The notes: a model not told the origin generated them from the letters alone. A stretch of 64,000 nucleotides of DNA from Mycobacterium shigaense (GCF_002356315.1 NZ_AP018164.1:1984001-2048000), one strand, 5' to 3'. Counted from the stretch's first letter, positions 44,086-56,085 are shown. A program made the numbers and translations.

Positions 44086-44781
44086 ATGAAACGTGCAGAG
44101 GACTACCGCGCCGGCGGACTCAGGATGCCGCGGTCGCGAGGTGCGATCAGCGGATTGATTTTGATCGTGCTGGGTGCGTGGGGGGCGCTGATCCCGTTTG
44201 TCGGGCCACGCTTCAACTTCGCCTACACACCCGACCAGGACTGGGCCTGGAGCACCGCCCGGGGCTGGCTCGAAGTCGCGCCCGGCGCCGCCGCCCTACT
44301 GGGCGGCCTGCTGCTCATCCTGTCCGGCAACCGCATCACCGCCGTGTTGGGCGGCTGGCTCGGCGTCCTGGCCGGTGCCGGGTTCGTCGTCGGCACCGAG
44401 GTCGCCCCGCTGCTGGGCATCGGTTCGGTCGGCGACCCGATCGCGGCCACCGACCGCAAGCGGGCCGCGCTGGAGGTGTCCTACTTCTCCGGCCTGGGCG
44501 CGTTGATCGTCTTCGTGGCCGGCGTCGCCCTGGCACGCACGGCGGTCCGGCTGGCGCGCGACGTGCCGCCGGGGGAACCGGTGGCAGCTGCCCCGGCCGC
44601 GGCCCGGCCGCAGTACTACTCGGGGCTCGAGGAGCCGGCTCGCGACGACGTGTCCTCCGACGCGCTCACCAAGCCGCGGGTGGACGGCGCTGAGCCGAAG
44701 GCCCGCGGCTGGCGCCGCCAGCACGCCGCGGCCAACGGGCCGGGCGCCGCCTACCTGCGCTGGCCGCACCCGCAGGGCTGA
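44086..44781 (+). CDS. Membrane protein of unknown function
   Basis: A 231-residue protein with four hydrophobic helices (GLILIVLGAWGALIPFVGP, AALLGGLLLILSG, AVLGGWLGVLAGAGFVVGTE, YFSGLGALIVFVAGVAL). A charged cytoplasmic tail of ~75 residues is rich in Pro, Arg and Ala. AAGGAG lies five bases before the ATG at 44086. TTATAT near 44018 may be the -10. A strong hairpin follows the stop. No family recognised. Confidence 0.82.
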   Translation: MKRAEDYRAGGLRMPRSRGAISGLILIVLGAWGALIPFVGPRFNFAYTPDQDWAWSTARGWLEVAPGAAALLGGLLLILSGNRITAVLGGWLGVLAGAGFVVGTEVAPLLGIGSVGDPIAATDRKRAALEVSYFSGLGALIVFVAGVALARTAVRLARDVPPGEPVAAAPAAARPQYYSGLEEPARDDVSSDALTKPRVDGAEPKARGWRRQHAAANGPGAAYLRWPHPQG

Positions 44782-44794
44782 CCGCGCCGCATCC

Positions 44795-44837
44795 AAAAGC
44801 CGGTCGCCAGCCCTCGGGAGGCTGGCGACCGGCTTTT
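44795..44837. terminator. Bidirectional 18-bp perfect hairpin terminator
   Basis: The arms AAAAGCCGGTCGCCAGCC (44795-44812) and GGCTGGCGACCGGCTTTT (44820-44837) pair perfectly over 18 bp with a 7-base loop. The stem opens with an A run and closes with a T run on both strands. It lies between the convergent membrane-protein and carboxylic-acid-reductase genes and should stop transcription from both sides. Confidence 0.93.
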
Positions 44838-44864
44838 GTGGCGATGTTCTTACAGCAGCCGTCC

Positions 44865-47800
44865 CTACAGCAGCCCGAGCAGTCGCAGGTCGCTGATGTA
44901 CTTGGCGATGATCTGCGGCGTGATGTGCGGAATGTCTTTGTCCGGGCCAACTTTCGCGTCCTGAACCGCCGCGCGGAACCGATCGGTCGGAGCCATCGAG
45001 CCGGTGATCGGCCGTTCGGGCTTCTGGTAGTTGTGCAGCAACGGCAGCAGCGAGGCGTTGCGCTGCTTTTCGGGCAGACCCCGCAGGGCCGTCTCGAACC
45101 GCGGCAGCCATTCGGCGTAGTCAGGGATCCGCTGGATCGAGCAGCCGGCCCCCTGGGCCGGGTCGATCAGCCAGTCGACGAACTCGTCCATCCCGATGCC
45201 GTCGTCGTACGGGTTCATCACGTGGTAGGTCTGGAAGCTCTGCACGTTCTGGGCTCCCAGCGTGGCGATCGCCTCCGCGATGAACTCGACGGGCAGGCCG
45301 TCGTAGTGGGCGCGCTGTCGGCGGCCCTCGGCGTCCAGCTCGTAGAACGACCCGGGCGCGATGCCGGTGGCGGCCAGGCTCAGCATCATGCGGGTGAACA
45401 TGTCCGGCACGTTGAGCTGACCGGCGTAGGTGGTGTCGGCCAGGATCATGTCGCAGCGGAACACCGCCACCGGCAAGCCGCACAGGTCGTTGGCCTCGCG
45501 CAGCAGCACCTCGCCGGCCCACTTGCTGTTGCCGTAGCCGTTGGCGTAGCTGTCGTTGATCCGCCGGGTCGCACTGATCTGCCGGATGTCGGCATCCTCG
45601 GTGAACTGCCCCGGGGCGATCTGGTCGCCCACCGCGATGGTCGAGACGTAGGTGTACGGCTTCTTGCGGCCGGTCAACGCGATCCGGATCAACTCGGCGG
45701 TGCCCAACGCGTTGGGGCCGAACAGCTCGCTGTACGGAAGCACGTGGTTGACCAGTGCCGCGGGGTCGACGATCAGGTCGACGGTGTCGGCCAGCCGCTG
45801 CCATGTCTGCGGGTCCAGGCCTAGGTTGGCGTCGCCCTTATCCCCGGCGATGACCTCGAGGTGGTCGGCCGCCAGCTCCCGGTAGTGCGCCAGCAGCTTC
45901 GGGTCGCCGCTATCGAACGTCTTGTCCAGCCGGGCGCGGGCGTCCGCGTCGGATTTGGCCCGCACCAGCGCGATCACCTTGCCGTTGACCAGGTCCATTC
46001 GCTCCAGCCAGTCCAGCGCCAGGTAGCGGCCCAGGAAGCCGGTCGCCCCGGTCAGCAGGACCGTGCGGACCTCGGTCGCCGGCGCGGCCAGCGTGGGGGC
46101 GGCGGCCAGGGTGTCGGCGTCGAGGAACTTGTCCAGCGTGAGGTCGCCGGCGTGCACCTCGACCGCCTCGCGACCGTGCACCGAGGCGAAGCTGGGACGC
46201 TTGGTGCCCTGGCGCTCGGCCTCGATGTAGCTCGCGATGGCCTGCAGGTCGTTGGCCGGGCTCACGATCACACCCACCGGCACGTCGATGTCGAAGATTT
46301 CGTGCAGCAGGTTGCCGAATGTCAACGCGGACAGCGAATCTCCGCCCAGGTCGGTGAAGTGGGCGTCGGGTGTCAGCTCGGTGGTGGCGGCCCCCAGCAG
46401 AGCGACCGCGGCCCGGCTCACCGTCTGCAGGACGGGTGCGGTGGCGCCGGTGCGGCGCAGCTCGCTCAGCTCGTTGGCCTGGCCCTGCGTCAGGTCGGCG
46501 TACAACTGCTCGAGACGTTCGCCGTAATGCTGCTTCAGCTTCGGCCACGCCAGCTTGCGGATGCCGGTGAGCAGGCCGTTCTCCAGGGTGAACGGCGTGG
46601 TCTCGACGATGAAGTCGCGCGGCACCTCGTAGGACTGCAGGTCGGCTTCCCTGGCCACGTTCTGCAGCGAGTCGGCCAGCCGTGGATTGATCTCGTCGTC
46701 GCCGAAGCGGGCCAGCGCATCTTCGCTGGGCACGATGACGGCCAGCAGGTAGGGGTGCGCGCTGTTGCCGTAGACGTAGATCTGCCGGATCAGCGGGCTG
46801 TTGCCGAACACCGCCTCCAGCTTGGCGAGGGTGACGAATTCGCCCTGGGCGAGCTTGAGGACGTTGTTGCGGCGGTCGACGTAAACCAACTTGTCGGGTG
46901 CAACCTCGGCGACGACGTCGCCGCTGCGGTAATAGCCGTCGGCGTCGAACACGTCGGCGGTGATCTCGGGACGCTTGTAGTAGCCCGGGAACATGTTCTC
47001 GGTCTTGAGCAGCAACTCGCCCCGCGGGTACGGCTGGTCGGTGGCAAAGTAGCCCAGGTCCGGGACATCGGCCAGCTTGTAGTCGATCACCGGCGGACGC
47101 TGGACTTCGCCGTCGAACAGGACCATGCCGGCCTCGGTGGACCCGTAGCCCTCCAGCAGGTGCATGTCGAGCAGGGCTTCCACCCACGTCTTGAGCTCCG
47201 GCGAGGTGGGCGCCGAGCCGGTCATCGCGAAGATGCACCGCCCGCCCAGCTGGTATCGGCGCATGTCGTCCATCGCCTGTGCTTTGTCGGCGCCGCTGTC
47301 GACCTGGCGCAGGTATTCGCCGTAGAGGGTCTCCCAGATGCGCGGCACGAAGTTCATCTCGGTGGGCCGCACCAGCTCCAAATCCTCGAGCAGCGTCGAG
47401 AGGTCGCTGCGCGCGGCGAAGTAAGCGGTGCCGCCGTTGCCGAGCGTCCCGTACAGGATGCCGCGCGCCATGACGTGGCTCATCGGCATGAAGTTGAGGG
47501 TGATCGACGCGACCGTTTCGCCGAACCAGCTGCAGCTCGACCGGCGCCACATCTTGCCGACATTGGCCTGCCGGTACATCGCGCCCTTGGGCGCCCCGGT
47601 GCTGCCGGAGGTGTAGATCAACAGCGCCAGCGCGTCTTCCTCGATGGTCGCGTCGGGCAGCGGGGGCAGTGTCTTGCCCCGCTCCAGCAGGTCGGTCAGG
47701 GGTTCGACGGGCACCCCGGCGTCAGCCAGCCGCGAGCGGGCGCTGTCCACGGCCTCGCGCTCGTCGTCGACCTCGTGGTGGTAGTCGAACACCACGAGCT

Positions 47801-48356
47801 TGGCCGGCCGGTGGCCGCTGCCCAGGATCAGTTCGACGGCGTCGGGCAGCTGGTTGACGCTGGCGGCGAACACCGTGGGTTCGGTCTCGACGACGATCGG
47901 CTCGAGCTGGGTGATTGCGGCGCTGGTCTGCAGCGGGACCGCGACGGCACCGATCCGTCCGAGCGCGATGTCGATGGTGGTGAAGTCGACGCTGTTGAAA
48001 CCGAGCGCGGCGACGCGGTCGCCGGCATGCACGGAGTCCTGCGCCAGGGCGCGCGCCAAAGCCTCCACACGCTCGTCGAGTTCGCGGTAGGTGATGGTTT
48101 CGAAGCGGGGGAGCAGCTCCACTGTGGTGCGGCCCGTCGTGGGGCTCTTGACGAACTCGACGGCGCGGTGCCCGAGGGCGGGACGCTCGGCGTATCCATC
48201 CAGCACGATGTGAACGATCTGCGGCAGTCGCAGTCCGGGCTGCTCGACGGCGGCGGCGATCGCCGGGTCGGGCCTGACTGCGGCGAACTGTGGGTCGTTA
48301 GCGGTCAGTTCCTCGATGCGGCGTTGCAGCCGCTCTTCGCGAATGGTGGTCGACAT
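44865..48356 (-). CDS. car: Carboxylic acid reductase (FadD9-type)
   Basis: A 1163-residue three-domain enzyme. The adenylation domain (1 to ~650) has [18 protein letters not shown] and [10 protein letters not shown]. The carrier domain has the phosphopantetheine Ser674 in [11 protein letters not shown]. The NADPH reductase domain begins at [14 protein letters not shown] (~770) and has [12 protein letters not shown] (Tyr/Lys pair). It reduces carboxylic acids to aldehydes via acyl-AMP and acyl-thioester, and needs a phosphopantetheinyl transferase. Orthologue of Rv2590 (FadD9). ATG 48356 follows AAGGA; longer frames lack the family N-terminus. gabT lies 154 bp upstream on the same strand. Confidence 0.95.
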   Translation of the reverse strand: MSTTIREERLQRRIEELTANDPQFAAVRPDPAIAAAVEQPGLRLPQIVHIVLDGYAERPALGHRAVEFVKSPTTGRTTVELLPRFETITYRELDERVEALARALAQDSVHAGDRVAALGFNSVDFTTIDIALGRIGAVAVPLQTSAAITQLEPIVVETEPTVFAASVNQLPDAVELILGSGHRPAKLVVFDYHHEVDDEREAVDSARSRLADAGVPVEPLTDLLERGKTLPPLPDATIEEDALALLIYTSGSTGAPKGAMYRQANVGKMWRRSSCSWFGETVASITLNFMPMSHVMARGILYGTLGNGGTAYFAARSDLSTLLEDLELVRPTEMNFVPRIWETLYGEYLRQVDSGADKAQAMDDMRRYQLGGRCIFAMTGSAPTSPELKTWVEALLDMHLLEGYGSTEAGMVLFDGEVQRPPVIDYKLADVPDLGYFATDQPYPRGELLLKTENMFPGYYKRPEITADVFDADGYYRSGDVVAEVAPDKLVYVDRRNNVLKLAQGEFVTLAKLEAVFGNSPLIRQIYVYGNSAHPYLLAVIVPSEDALARFGDDEINPRLADSLQNVAREADLQSYEVPRDFIVETTPFTLENGLLTGIRKLAWPKLKQHYGERLEQLYADLTQGQANELSELRRTGATAPVLQTVSRAAVALLGAATTELTPDAHFTDLGGDSLSALTFGNLLHEIFDIDVPVGVIVSPANDLQAIASYIEAERQGTKRPSFASVHGREAVEVHAGDLTLDKFLDADTLAAAPTLAAPATEVRTVLLTGATGFLGRYLALDWLERMDLVNGKVIALVRAKSDADARARLDKTFDSGDPKLLAHYRELAADHLEVIAGDKGDANLGLDPQTWQRLADTVDLIVDPAALVNHVLPYSELFGPNALGTAELIRIALTGRKKPYTYVSTIAVGDQIAPGQFTEDADIRQISATRRINDSYANGYGNSKWAGEVLLREANDLCGLPVAVFRCDMILADTTYAGQLNVPDMFTRMMLSLAATGIAPGSFYELDAEGRRQRAHYDGLPVEFIAEAIATLGAQNVQSFQTYHVMNPYDDGIGMDEFVDWLIDPAQGAGCSIQRIPDYAEWLPRFETALRGLPEKQRNASLLPLLHNYQKPERPITGSMAPTDRFRAAVQDAKVGPDKDIPHITPQIIAKYISDLRLLGLL

Positions 48357-48420
48357 AACAGTTCCTTGCATCACTGAGAGGTTGGGTCGGGAGCGCCACG
48401 CTGCGCTGCCAAATAGAATG

Positions 48421-48433
48421 TTAGCGAAGCTAA
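48421..48433. promoter_or_regulatory. Short palindrome in car promoter region
   Basis: TTAGC-GAA-GCTAA at 48421-48433 sits about 65 bp upstream of the car start in an AT-rich patch, a likely promoter or operator area in the 154-bp gap after gabT. No regulator is assigned. Confidence 0.4.
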
Positions 48434-48510
48434 AGGTATTCCTCAACGACAATACCCCTGCGGGGCTGTGAGATCGCCCACCTGCGGCTGTGAAAACCCG
48501 GAATGTTGGG

Positions 48511-49863
48511 TCAGAACTCACCCAGGAGCCCGGCCAGGATGTCGAGCCCTTCGGTCAGGAGGTCGTCGCTGATCGTCAGCGGCGGCAGCAGCCGGATGAC
48601 ATTCCCGAACATGCCACAGGTCAAGACGACCACTCCGGCTGCGTGCGCTGCGGTGGCCAGTTTCCCGGTGAGTTCCGGATCGGGATCGGCCGTTCCCGAC
48701 TTCACCAACTCTATGGCGATCATGGCGCCGCGGCCCCGGACGTCGCCGATGCGATCGTCGGTGGCCTGCAGCCGCAACAGCCGTTCGGTGATGATCCGCT
48801 CGATCTCCCGGCCCCGTTCGACCAGGCCGTCGCTCTCGATCGTCGCGATGGTGGCCAGCGCCGCCGCGCAGGCGACGGGGTTACCGCCGAACGTGCCGCC
48901 CAGGCCGCTGCCGTGCGGGGCGTCCATGATCTCGGCCCGCCCGGTCACCCCGGACAGCGGCAGCCCGTCGGCGATGCCCTTGGCAGTGCAGATCAGGTCC
49001 GGTTCCAGACCGTTTGGGCTCTCGTGCTCGCAGGCGAACATCGCCCCGGTGCGCGCGAATCCGCTCTGCACCTCGTCCGCGATGAACACCACGTTGTTCT
49101 TGCGGCACCACTCCAGCAGGGCGCCCAGGAACCCCGGCGCGGGCACGATGAAGCCGCCTTCGCCCTGGATCGGTTCGATGATGACCGCCGCCAGATTGGC
49201 GGCGCCCACCTGCTTTTCAAAGACGCTGATGGCCCGCGCGGCGGCCAGTTCGCCATCGGTCGCCAGTTCCTTGTCCAACAGCCCGTCTCGGTAGGGGTAC
49301 GACATCGGCGCCCGGTAGATCTCCGGCGCGAACGGGCCGAAGCCGCTCTTGTAGGGCATCGACTTGGCGGTCAGTGCCATCGCCATGTTGGTGCGGCCGT
49401 GGTAGGCGTGGTCGAAGGCCACGACGGCCGGCTTGCGGGTGAACGACCGGGCGGCCTTGATGGCGTTCTCGACGGCCTCCGCACCGGAGTTGAACAGCAC
49501 CGAGCGCTTCTCGCCGGAGCCCGGGGTGATCCGGTTCAGCTCTTCGGCGACGGCGACGTAGGACTCGTACGGCGTGACCATGAAGCAGGTGTGGGTGAAC
49601 TCGGCCACCTGGGCGCGCACGGCGTCGACAACGCGTGGGGCGGAGTTGCCGATCGTGGTCACCGCGATGCCCGAACCCAGGTCGATGAGCCGGTTGCCGT
49701 CGACGTCCTCGATGATGCCGCCGCCGGCGCGCGCGACGAAGACCGGCAGCGTGACGCCCACGCCGTGCGACACCGCCGCGGTCCGGCGTTTGTTCAGCTC
49801 GAGCGAGGCCGGGCCCGGGATTTCGGTGACCAGCTGACGCGTCTGTTCGAGACCGGCCACCAC
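48511..49863 (-). CDS. gabT: 4-aminobutyrate aminotransferase
   Basis: A 450-residue class III PLP aminotransferase. [15 protein letters not shown] opens the fold, [15 protein letters not shown] binds the phosphate, [16 protein letters not shown] follows, and [16 protein letters not shown] supplies the ring Asp. The PLP Lys is K295 in [14 protein letters not shown], and [15 protein letters not shown] completes the site. It converts GABA and 2-oxoglutarate to succinate semialdehyde and glutamate. Orthologue of Rv2589. GGAGGAGGATG-type start at 49863. Divergent from yajC. Confidence 0.94.
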   Translation of the reverse strand: MVAGLEQTRQLVTEIPGPASLELNKRRTAAVSHGVGVTLPVFVARAGGGIIEDVDGNRLIDLGSGIAVTTIGNSAPRVVDAVRAQVAEFTHTCFMVTPYESYVAVAEELNRITPGSGEKRSVLFNSGAEAVENAIKAARSFTRKPAVVAFDHAYHGRTNMAMALTAKSMPYKSGFGPFAPEIYRAPMSYPYRDGLLDKELATDGELAAARAISVFEKQVGAANLAAVIIEPIQGEGGFIVPAPGFLGALLEWCRKNNVVFIADEVQSGFARTGAMFACEHESPNGLEPDLICTAKGIADGLPLSGVTGRAEIMDAPHGSGLGGTFGGNPVACAAALATIATIESDGLVERGREIERIITERLLRLQATDDRIGDVRGRGAMIAIELVKSGTADPDPELTGKLATAAHAAGVVVLTCGMFGNVIRLLPPLTISDDLLTEGLDILAGLLGEF

Positions 49864-50114
49864 ATCCTCCTCCTCGCGGCCCCGCGTGCCACGTCGCGTT
49901 GAAAGCCTATCCGCTGGTGCAGTTCTCGGCAGGCCGGTGCCGGCCGGGCGCCCGGCGCCGGGGGAGGTCCGTGCAGGTGCCGATCGGTCACGACCAGTGG
50001 CCTGCCAGACTTAACGGGCACACTGGACCCGTTACGAGGTGCGCGGCTTTGCGGTCGGCGCGGCCACCGCGGAGAGAATCATCAGCACTACGGATACGAA
50101 AGACAGGCACGTCG

Positions 50115-50441
50115 ATGGAGAGTTTGGTCCTATTCCTACCGTTCCTGCTCATCATGGGCGGGTTCATGTACGTCGCGTCGCGCCGCCAGAAGCGCGCGAT
50201 GCAAGCCACGATCGACCTGCACGACTCGTTGCGGCCCGGCGACCGGGTGCACACCACTTCCGGCCTGCAGGCCACGGTGGTCTCGTTCACCGACGAGACC
50301 GTCGACCTGGAGATTGCGCCGGGGGTGGTGACCACCTGGATGAAGCTGGCCATCCGCGACCGGATCGTGCCGGAGGACGCCGACGAATTCGACGAAACCG
50401 ACGGGGAGCCCAACGAGAGCCCGGTGGCCAAAGATTCTTGA
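50115..50441 (+). CDS. yajC: Preprotein translocase subunit YajC
   Basis: A 108-residue protein with one N-terminal membrane helix (LVLFLPFLLIMGGFMYVAS) followed by the conserved RRQKRAMQA, LRPGDRVHTTSGLQATVVSFTDETVDLEIAPG and an acidic tail. YajC associates with SecDF at the translocon. ATG 50115; longer frames upstream do not fit the family. First of yajC-secD-secF. Confidence 0.94.
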   Translation: MESLVLFLPFLLIMGGFMYVASRRQKRAMQATIDLHDSLRPGDRVHTTSGLQATVVSFTDETVDLEIAPGVVTTWMKLAIRDRIVPEDADEFDETDGEPNESPVAKDS

Positions 50442-50518
50442 CCCGTGGGGCACGCGTGACGAGGGCACGTAGGCTCTCTCGGGGGTAAAAGACCGATTCT
50501 CAAGGAGATAAAAGGAAC

Positions 50519-52417
50519 GTGGCATCGTCTTCGGCGCCGGTGCACCCTGCCCGCTACCTGTCGGTTTTCTTGTTCTTGCTCGTGGCCGTCTACCTGTCGG
50601 TCTTCCTGACCGGCGACAAACGGGCGGCCCCGAAGCTCGGCATCGATCTGCGGGGTGGCACCCGGGTGACGCTGACCGCGCGCACGCCGGACGGATCCCG
50701 TCCGAGCCGGGAGGCATTGGCGCAGGCGCAGCAGATCATCAGCGCCCGGGTCAACGGCCTGGGTGTGTCCGGCTCGGAGGTCGTCGTCGACGGCGACAAC
50801 CTGGTCATCACGGTGCCCGGAAACGAAGGCAACGAGGCCCGCAACCTCGGCCAGACCGCCCGCCTGTACATCCGGCCGGTACTCAACTCGCAGCCCGCCC
50901 AGGGCGCGACGCCCAAGCAGCCGCCGGGTCAGCCGCCCGCCGGCACACCGGCCGGTTCTCCCGGTGGCCCGGGCGGGCTCCCTCCGGGGCTCGAACCCGG
51001 GGCCCCAGACCAGCAGGCGCCGGTGCCGCCGGGCCAGGTGCCCGCCCCCCAGCCCGCGCCCACCGGCCAGCCCGCGCCCACCGGCCAGCCCGCGCCGCCC
51101 GGGCGGCCCGCGCCGCAACCCCGTCCCTACCCGCAGGACCCGCCGCCGGCCCCGAGCCCGGCGCCCAGCCCCGCGTCGCCGTCGCCGGCGCCCACGAGCA
51201 AGGCGCCCGCGCCGGCCAGCCCCGCCCCGGCGCCCGGAGCGCCGGCCGGGCAAGCTCCGCCCGTTGACGTGCCCGCGCCGCCCGACCCGCGCAAGGACCT
51301 CGCCGACCGCATCCAGGCGATGAAGGAACTTCGGCAGAGCGAGAACCCGTACATCCAGATGGTGGCCATGCAGTACATGGCCGGCCATTGCGACAAAGAC
51401 GACATCCTGGCCGGCAACGACGACCCGAAGCTGCCGCTGGTGACCTGCTCGACGGATCACAAGGTCGCCTATCTGCTGGGGCCGTCGATCATCAGCGGCG
51501 ATCAGATCCAGGACGCCAGCTCGACGATGAACCAGCGCGGCATCGGCTACGTCGTCGACGTCCAATTCAAGCCCGCCGAGGCGAACACCTGGGCCGACTT
51601 CACCGCCGCCCACATCGGCACCCAGACCGCGTTCACCCTGGACTCGCGGGTGGTCAGCGCCCCCATGATCCAGGAGGCGATTCCGGGCGGCCGGACCCAA
51701 ATCACCGGGGGTGACCCACCATTCACCGCCGCGACCGCGAGTCAGTTGGCCAACGTCCTGAAGTACGGGTCGCTGCCGCTGTCCTTCGAGTCCTCGGAAG
51801 CCCAAACCGTCTCGGCGACACTGGGATTGACGTCGCTGCGGGCCGGGCTGATCGCTGGCGGGATCGGCTTGATCCTGGTGCTGCTGTACTCGTTGCTGTA
51901 TTACCGGGTGCTGGGGCTGCTGACGGCGCTGTCCCTAATTGCTTCCGGCGCAATGATTTTCGCGATCCTGGTGATCCTGGGGCGTCAGATCAACTACACC
52001 CTTGACCTGGCGGGCATCGCTGGTCTGATCATCGGTATCGGGACCACGGCCGATTCCTTCGTGGTGTTCTTCGAACGCATCAAAGACGAGATCCGCGAGG
52101 GCCGTTCCTTCCGGTCCGCGGTGCCACGCGGCTGGGCGCGGGCCCGCAAGACGATCGTCTCGGGCAATGCCGTCACCTTCCTGGCCGCCGCGGTGCTGTA
52201 TGCCCTGGCGATCGGCCAGGTGCGCGGCTTTGCATTCACGTTGGGGCTCACCACGATTCTCGACATCGTGGTGGTGTTCCTGGTGACCTGGCCGCTCGTC
52301 TACTTGGCCTCCAAGTCGCCGACGCTGGCGAAACCCGCCTACAACGGCCTGGGCGCCGTGCAGCAGGTCGCCCGCGAACGCCGGGCCTCGGCGCAGGTGA
52401 AGACGGGACGGGGATAG
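50519..52417 (+). CDS. secD: Protein translocase subunit SecD
   Basis: A 632-residue inner-membrane protein: first helix at about 14-31, the [11 protein letters not shown] motif (40-50), a large outside domain, then five helices in the last 200 residues with [21 protein letters not shown] and the proton-relay helix region [25 protein letters not shown]. It uses the proton gradient to pull exported proteins. Residues ~125-257 form a Pro/Ala/Gly-rich insert in the outside domain, long but in frame. GTG start with AAGGAG and AAAGGAA upstream. SecF follows after three bases. Confidence 0.96.
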   Translation: MASSSAPVHPARYLSVFLFLLVAVYLSVFLTGDKRAAPKLGIDLRGGTRVTLTARTPDGSRPSREALAQAQQIISARVNGLGVSGSEVVVDGDNLVITVPGNEGNEARNLGQTARLYIRPVLNSQPAQGATPKQPPGQPPAGTPAGSPGGPGGLPPGLEPGAPDQQAPVPPGQVPAPQPAPTGQPAPTGQPAPPGRPAPQPRPYPQDPPPAPSPAPSPASPSPAPTSKAPAPASPAPAPGAPAGQAPPVDVPAPPDPRKDLADRIQAMKELRQSENPYIQMVAMQYMAGHCDKDDILAGNDDPKLPLVTCSTDHKVAYLLGPSIISGDQIQDASSTMNQRGIGYVVDVQFKPAEANTWADFTAAHIGTQTAFTLDSRVVSAPMIQEAIPGGRTQITGGDPPFTAATASQLANVLKYGSLPLSFESSEAQTVSATLGLTSLRAGLIAGGIGLILVLLYSLLYYRVLGLLTALSLIASGAMIFAILVILGRQINYTLDLAGIAGLIIGIGTTADSFVVFFERIKDEIREGRSFRSAVPRGWARARKTIVSGNAVTFLAAAVLYALAIGQVRGFAFTLGLTTILDIVVVFLVTWPLVYLASKSPTLAKPAYNGLGAVQQVARERRASAQVKTGRG

Positions 52418-52419
52418 CG

Positions 52420-53739
52420 ATGGCTGCCAAAGAAAAGTCCGACGCCGAAGTGAACGAGTTCACCGAGGCCGGCGAGAGTGCCGTGGAGCTGACGACCTCC
52501 GAAGCGGCGGCCGGCCTGCCGCGCCACAGCTTCCTGTCCCGGCTCTACACCGGGACCGGCGCCTTCGAGGTGATCGGCCGACGCCGGCTGTGGTATAGGA
52601 TCAGCGGGACGATCGTCGCGATTGCGGTCTTGTCGATCGTGTTGCGGGGCTTCACGTTCGGGATCGATTTCAGCGGCGGCACCACGGTGTCGATGCCCGC
52701 CGCCGGTGCGACGGGCACCGTGCAGACGTCGCAGGTGTCCGAGGTCTTCCGTAAGGCGATCGGCCGCGATCCGGAATCGGTCGTCGTCGTCGGCAACGGC
52801 GCGTCGGCGACGGTGCAGATTCGCTCCGAGACGCTGTCCAACGACCAGACGACCAAGCTGCGAAACGCCCTGTTCGACGCTTTCCAGCCCAAGGGCGCTG
52901 ACGGCAAGCCGAACAAGGCGGCCATCAGCGACTCGGCGGTGTCGGAGACCTGGGGCGATCAGATCACCGACAAGGCGTTGATCGCGCTCGGTGTGTTCCT
53001 GGTGCTGGTGGGCGTCTACATCATGATCCGCTACGAGCGCTATATGGCCATCTCCGCGCTGACGACCATGGTCTTCGACCTGACCGTCACCGCCGGCGTG
53101 TATTCGCTGGTCGGTTTCGAGGTCAGCCCGGCGACCGTCATCGGCCTGCTGACGATCCTCGGATTCTCGCTGTACGACACGGTCATAGTGTTCGACAAAG
53201 TCGAGGAGAACACGAACGACTTCCAGCACAAGAACCGGCGCACCTTCGCCGAGCAAGCCAACCTGGCGATCAACCAGACCTTCATGCGCTCGATCAACAC
53301 CAGCCTGATCTCCGTGCTGCCGGTGCTGGCCCTGATGGTGGTGGCGGTGTGGCTGCTGGGCGTGGGCACCCTGAAGGACCTGGCGCTGGTGCAGCTGGTC
53401 GGCATCCTGGTCGGCACCTACTCGTCGATCTTCTTCGCCACGCCGCTGCTGGTCACGCTGCGCGAGCGCACCGAACTCGTCCGGACCCACACCCGGCGGG
53501 TGGCCAAGCGGCGCAGCCCCGGCGCACGATCGGGCGGTCAGGAGGCCGCCGACGACCTCGAACTCGACGAGGCGCCGCAATCCTCCGGCGACGACACGCC
53601 GGGCCAGGACGCGCAGGATAGCGACGCGGCCGCAGCCGTGACGAAGCCGGCACCGAGCAAGCCGGCGCCGGGTGCCCGGCCGGTGCGGCCCACCGGAACC
53701 CGGCGCCCGACCGGCAAGCGAAACGCCGGTCGGCGGTAG
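52420..53739 (+). CDS. secF: Protein translocase subunit SecF
   Basis: A 439-residue partner of SecD. First membrane helix near 60-75, then FGIDFSGGTTVSMP, five C-terminal helices with LVGVYIMIRYERYMAISAL, TILGFSLYDTVIVFDKVEENT (Asp of the proton path) and RSINTSLISVLPVLALM. A ~100-residue Pro/Ala/Arg-rich cytoplasmic tail ends the protein. ATG 52420 lies two bases after the secD stop. Confidence 0.96.
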   Translation: MAAKEKSDAEVNEFTEAGESAVELTTSEAAAGLPRHSFLSRLYTGTGAFEVIGRRRLWYRISGTIVAIAVLSIVLRGFTFGIDFSGGTTVSMPAAGATGTVQTSQVSEVFRKAIGRDPESVVVVGNGASATVQIRSETLSNDQTTKLRNALFDAFQPKGADGKPNKAAISDSAVSETWGDQITDKALIALGVFLVLVGVYIMIRYERYMAISALTTMVFDLTVTAGVYSLVGFEVSPATVIGLLTILGFSLYDTVIVFDKVEENTNDFQHKNRRTFAEQANLAINQTFMRSINTSLISVLPVLALMVVAVWLLGVGTLKDLALVQLVGILVGTYSSIFFATPLLVTLRERTELVRTHTRRVAKRRSPGARSGGQEAADDLELDEAPQSSGDDTPGQDAQDSDAAAAVTKPAPSKPAPGARPVRPTGTRRPTGKRNAGRR

Positions 53740-53744
53740 CCCGG

Positions 53745-55451
53745 ATGGGCATCCGGTGTCGGCGGGCGGGGGGCGACGTTGGCTTGTACACCAGGTGGCA
53801 CGGCCTGAAAAGGTGGGCCATCGCCGCCCTGGCTTTCCCGGTCGCCGTCGGATGCACGGTGACCGGGTGTTCGGGTAGCGCCGCCTCGCAGATCGTCTAC
53901 GTGGTCGACGGGACTCTGGGCACCTACAACACCAACACCGTCGCCGGCGCCGCATCGGCCGGGGCTCAGGCGTTCGCCCGCACGCTGACCGGCTTCGGGT
54001 ATCACGGGCCTGATGGGCAGGTCGTCGCCGACCACGACTTCGGCACCGTCTCGGTGGTGGGTGGTTCGCCATTGGTGCTCGACTACCAAATCGCCGACAA
54101 CGCCGTCTACTCCGACGGCAAGCCGGTGACCTGTGACGACCTGGTGTTGGCCTGGGCGGCCCAGTCGGGACGGTTCCCGGGCTTCGACGCCGCCACCCAG
54201 GCCGGCTACCTCGACATCGCCAACATCGAGTGCACGCCGGGGCAGAAGAAGGCTCGGGTGTCGTTCGTCCCGGATCGCGGCATCGCCGACTACATGGAGC
54301 TGTTCAGCGCGACCTCGCTGATGCCGTCGCACGTCATCGCCGACCAGCTCAACATCGACGTGACCGCGGCGGTGCTGGGCGACAACGGGCCGTTGGTGGC
54401 GCAGATCGCCAAGCTGTGGAACACCACCTGGGACCTCAAACCCGGCCTGAAATCCGACGAGATCCAGAAACGGTTCCCGTCGTCGGGGCCGTACAAGATC
54501 GAATCCGTCCTCGACGGCGGCGCGGTAGTGCTGGTGGCCAACGACCGCTGGTGGGGCCCCCGCGCGATCACCAAGCGGATCACCGTGACGCCGCAGGCGC
54601 CGGACATCCAGGACCGGGTCAGCAACCGCAGCGTCGACGTGGTGGACGTGGCGGCCGGCTCGTCGGGAGCCCTGAACACCCCGGACAACTACGAGCGCAG
54701 CGACGCGCCGTCGGCCGGCATCGAGCAGCTGATCTTTGCGCCGCAGGGGCCGCTGGCGCAGACCAAGGCGCGGCGCGCGCTGGCGCTGTGCATCCCGCGC
54801 GACGCGATCGCGCACGATGCGGGCGCCCCGATCGCCAACTCCCGGCTGTCCCCGGCCACCGAGGATGCCGTCGCGCAGGGCGACGGCGCCGCCGAGGCCG
54901 CCAAGTTCGCCAGGGCGGACCCCGCCGCCGCTCGTGACGAGCTGGGCAATGCGCCGCTGACGGTGCGAATCGGTTACCACGGGCCCAACGCGCGGCTGGC
55001 GGTCACCGTCGGGACCATCACCAAGTCCTGCGCTGCGGCCGGCATCACCGTCAACGACGTCAGCCTGGACTCGTCCGGGCCGCAGGCCCTCAAGGACGGA
55101 AAGATCGACGTCCTGGTGGCCAGCACTGGCGGCGCCACCGGCAGCGGATCCACCGGGTCGTCGGCGATGGACGCCTATGACCTGCACACCGGTAACGGCA
55201 ACAACCTGTCGGGCTACTCCAACGCCCAGGTCGACGGCATCATCGGCGCGCTCGCGGTGTCCGCCGATCCGGCCGAGCGCGTTCGGCTGCTCGCCGACGC
55301 CGCGCCGGTACTCTGGGCTGAGATGCCGACGTTGCCGCTGTACCGACAGCAGCGCACGTTGCTGATGTCGAAGAAGATGTACGCGGTGAGCAGGAACCCG
55401 ACCCGATGGGGCGCGGGCTGGAACATGGACCGATGGGCTCTGGTGCAGTGA
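53745..55451 (+). CDS. Substrate-binding lipoprotein of peptide/solute ABC type
   Basis: A 568-residue secreted protein, orthologue of Rv2585c. The N-terminus has a basic part, a hydrophobic run ([12 protein letters not shown]) and a lipobox-like VTGC, so lipid anchoring is likely. The rest is a family 5 (DppA/OppA) solute-binding fold with [50 protein letters not shown] and [14 protein letters not shown]. No transporter genes adjoin. It starts five bases after secF; the true start is uncertain (ATG 53745 or an internal TTG near 53784). Overlaps apt. Confidence 0.9.
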   Translation: MGIRCRRAGGDVGLYTRWHGLKRWAIAALAFPVAVGCTVTGCSGSAASQIVYVVDGTLGTYNTNTVAGAASAGAQAFARTLTGFGYHGPDGQVVADHDFGTVSVVGGSPLVLDYQIADNAVYSDGKPVTCDDLVLAWAAQSGRFPGFDAATQAGYLDIANIECTPGQKKARVSFVPDRGIADYMELFSATSLMPSHVIADQLNIDVTAAVLGDNGPLVAQIAKLWNTTWDLKPGLKSDEIQKRFPSSGPYKIESVLDGGAVVLVANDRWWGPRAITKRITVTPQAPDIQDRVSNRSVDVVDVAAGSSGALNTPDNYERSDAPSAGIEQLIFAPQGPLAQTKARRALALCIPRDAIAHDAGAPIANSRLSPATEDAVAQGDGAAEAAKFARADPAAARDELGNAPLTVRIGYHGPNARLAVTVGTITKSCAAAGITVNDVSLDSSGPQALKDGKIDVLVASTGGATGSGSTGSSAMDAYDLHTGNGNNLSGYSNAQVDGIIGALAVSADPAERVRLLADAAPVLWAEMPTLPLYRQQRTLLMSKKMYAVSRNPTRWGAGWNMDRWALVQ

Positions 55452-55990
55452 CGACCATCGACGATGCGCCCGACCTCGGCGACATCATCGGGTCACTGAC
55501 CCGTGAGGTCGCCGATTTCCCCGAGCCCGGGGTCCAATTCAAGGACCTGACCCCCCTGTTCGCCGACCGCGAAGCGATGCGGGCCATCACCGCCGCGCTC
55601 GCCGGCCTCGCGGACGGCGTGGACCTGGTGGCCGGCGTCGACTCCCGCGGGTTTTTGGCGGCCGCGGCCATGGCCGACCGGCTGGACGTCGGCGTGCTGG
55701 CCATTCGTAAGGGCGGCAAGCTGCCGCCCCCGGTGCTCACGGAGAGCTACGACCTGGAGTACGGCAGCGCCACCCTGGAAATCCCCGCGGACGGCATTAA
55801 GCTGCGCGGGCGCCGCATCATGATCGTCGACGACGTGCTGGCCACCGGCGGGACCCTGGGCGCAGCGGCGCGCCTGTTGCAGACTGCCGGAGCCGACGTG
55901 GTCGGCGTCGCGGTGATCGTGGAGCTCACCGAGCTGGGGGGCCGGGCGGCGCTGAAGCCGCTGCCCGTGCACGCCCTGAGTCGCGTCTGA
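55448..55990 (+). CDS. apt: Adenine phosphoribosyltransferase
   Basis: A 180-residue type I PRTase. [18 protein letters not shown] and AGVDSRGFL are the adenine-type N-terminal marks, [10 protein letters not shown] is the flexible loop, and [18 protein letters not shown] is the PRPP site. It salvages adenine to AMP. GTG 55448 overlaps the lipoprotein stop (GTGA). The next gene, rel, follows after 95 bp. Confidence 0.96.
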   Translation: MTTIDDAPDLGDIIGSLTREVADFPEPGVQFKDLTPLFADREAMRAITAALAGLADGVDLVAGVDSRGFLAAAAMADRLDVGVLAIRKGGKLPPPVLTESYDLEYGSATLEIPADGIKLRGRRIMIVDDVLATGGTLGAAARLLQTAGADVVGVAVIVELTELGGRAALKPLPVHALSRV

Positions 55991-56085
55991 CCGCGCCGGT
56001 TGCGGGGGCGACGGCCGCAGAACGGGCCGGGCAATCGGACTTAGGAGATATTCTCGAAGGTCGGAGGCAACTTACGGAGGTTGAC

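Noticed and set aside
45861..48377. 838-codon open frame antisense to carboxylic acid reductase
   Set aside because: Shadow of a long GC-rich gene; Gln/Arg/Val-rich without domain structure.
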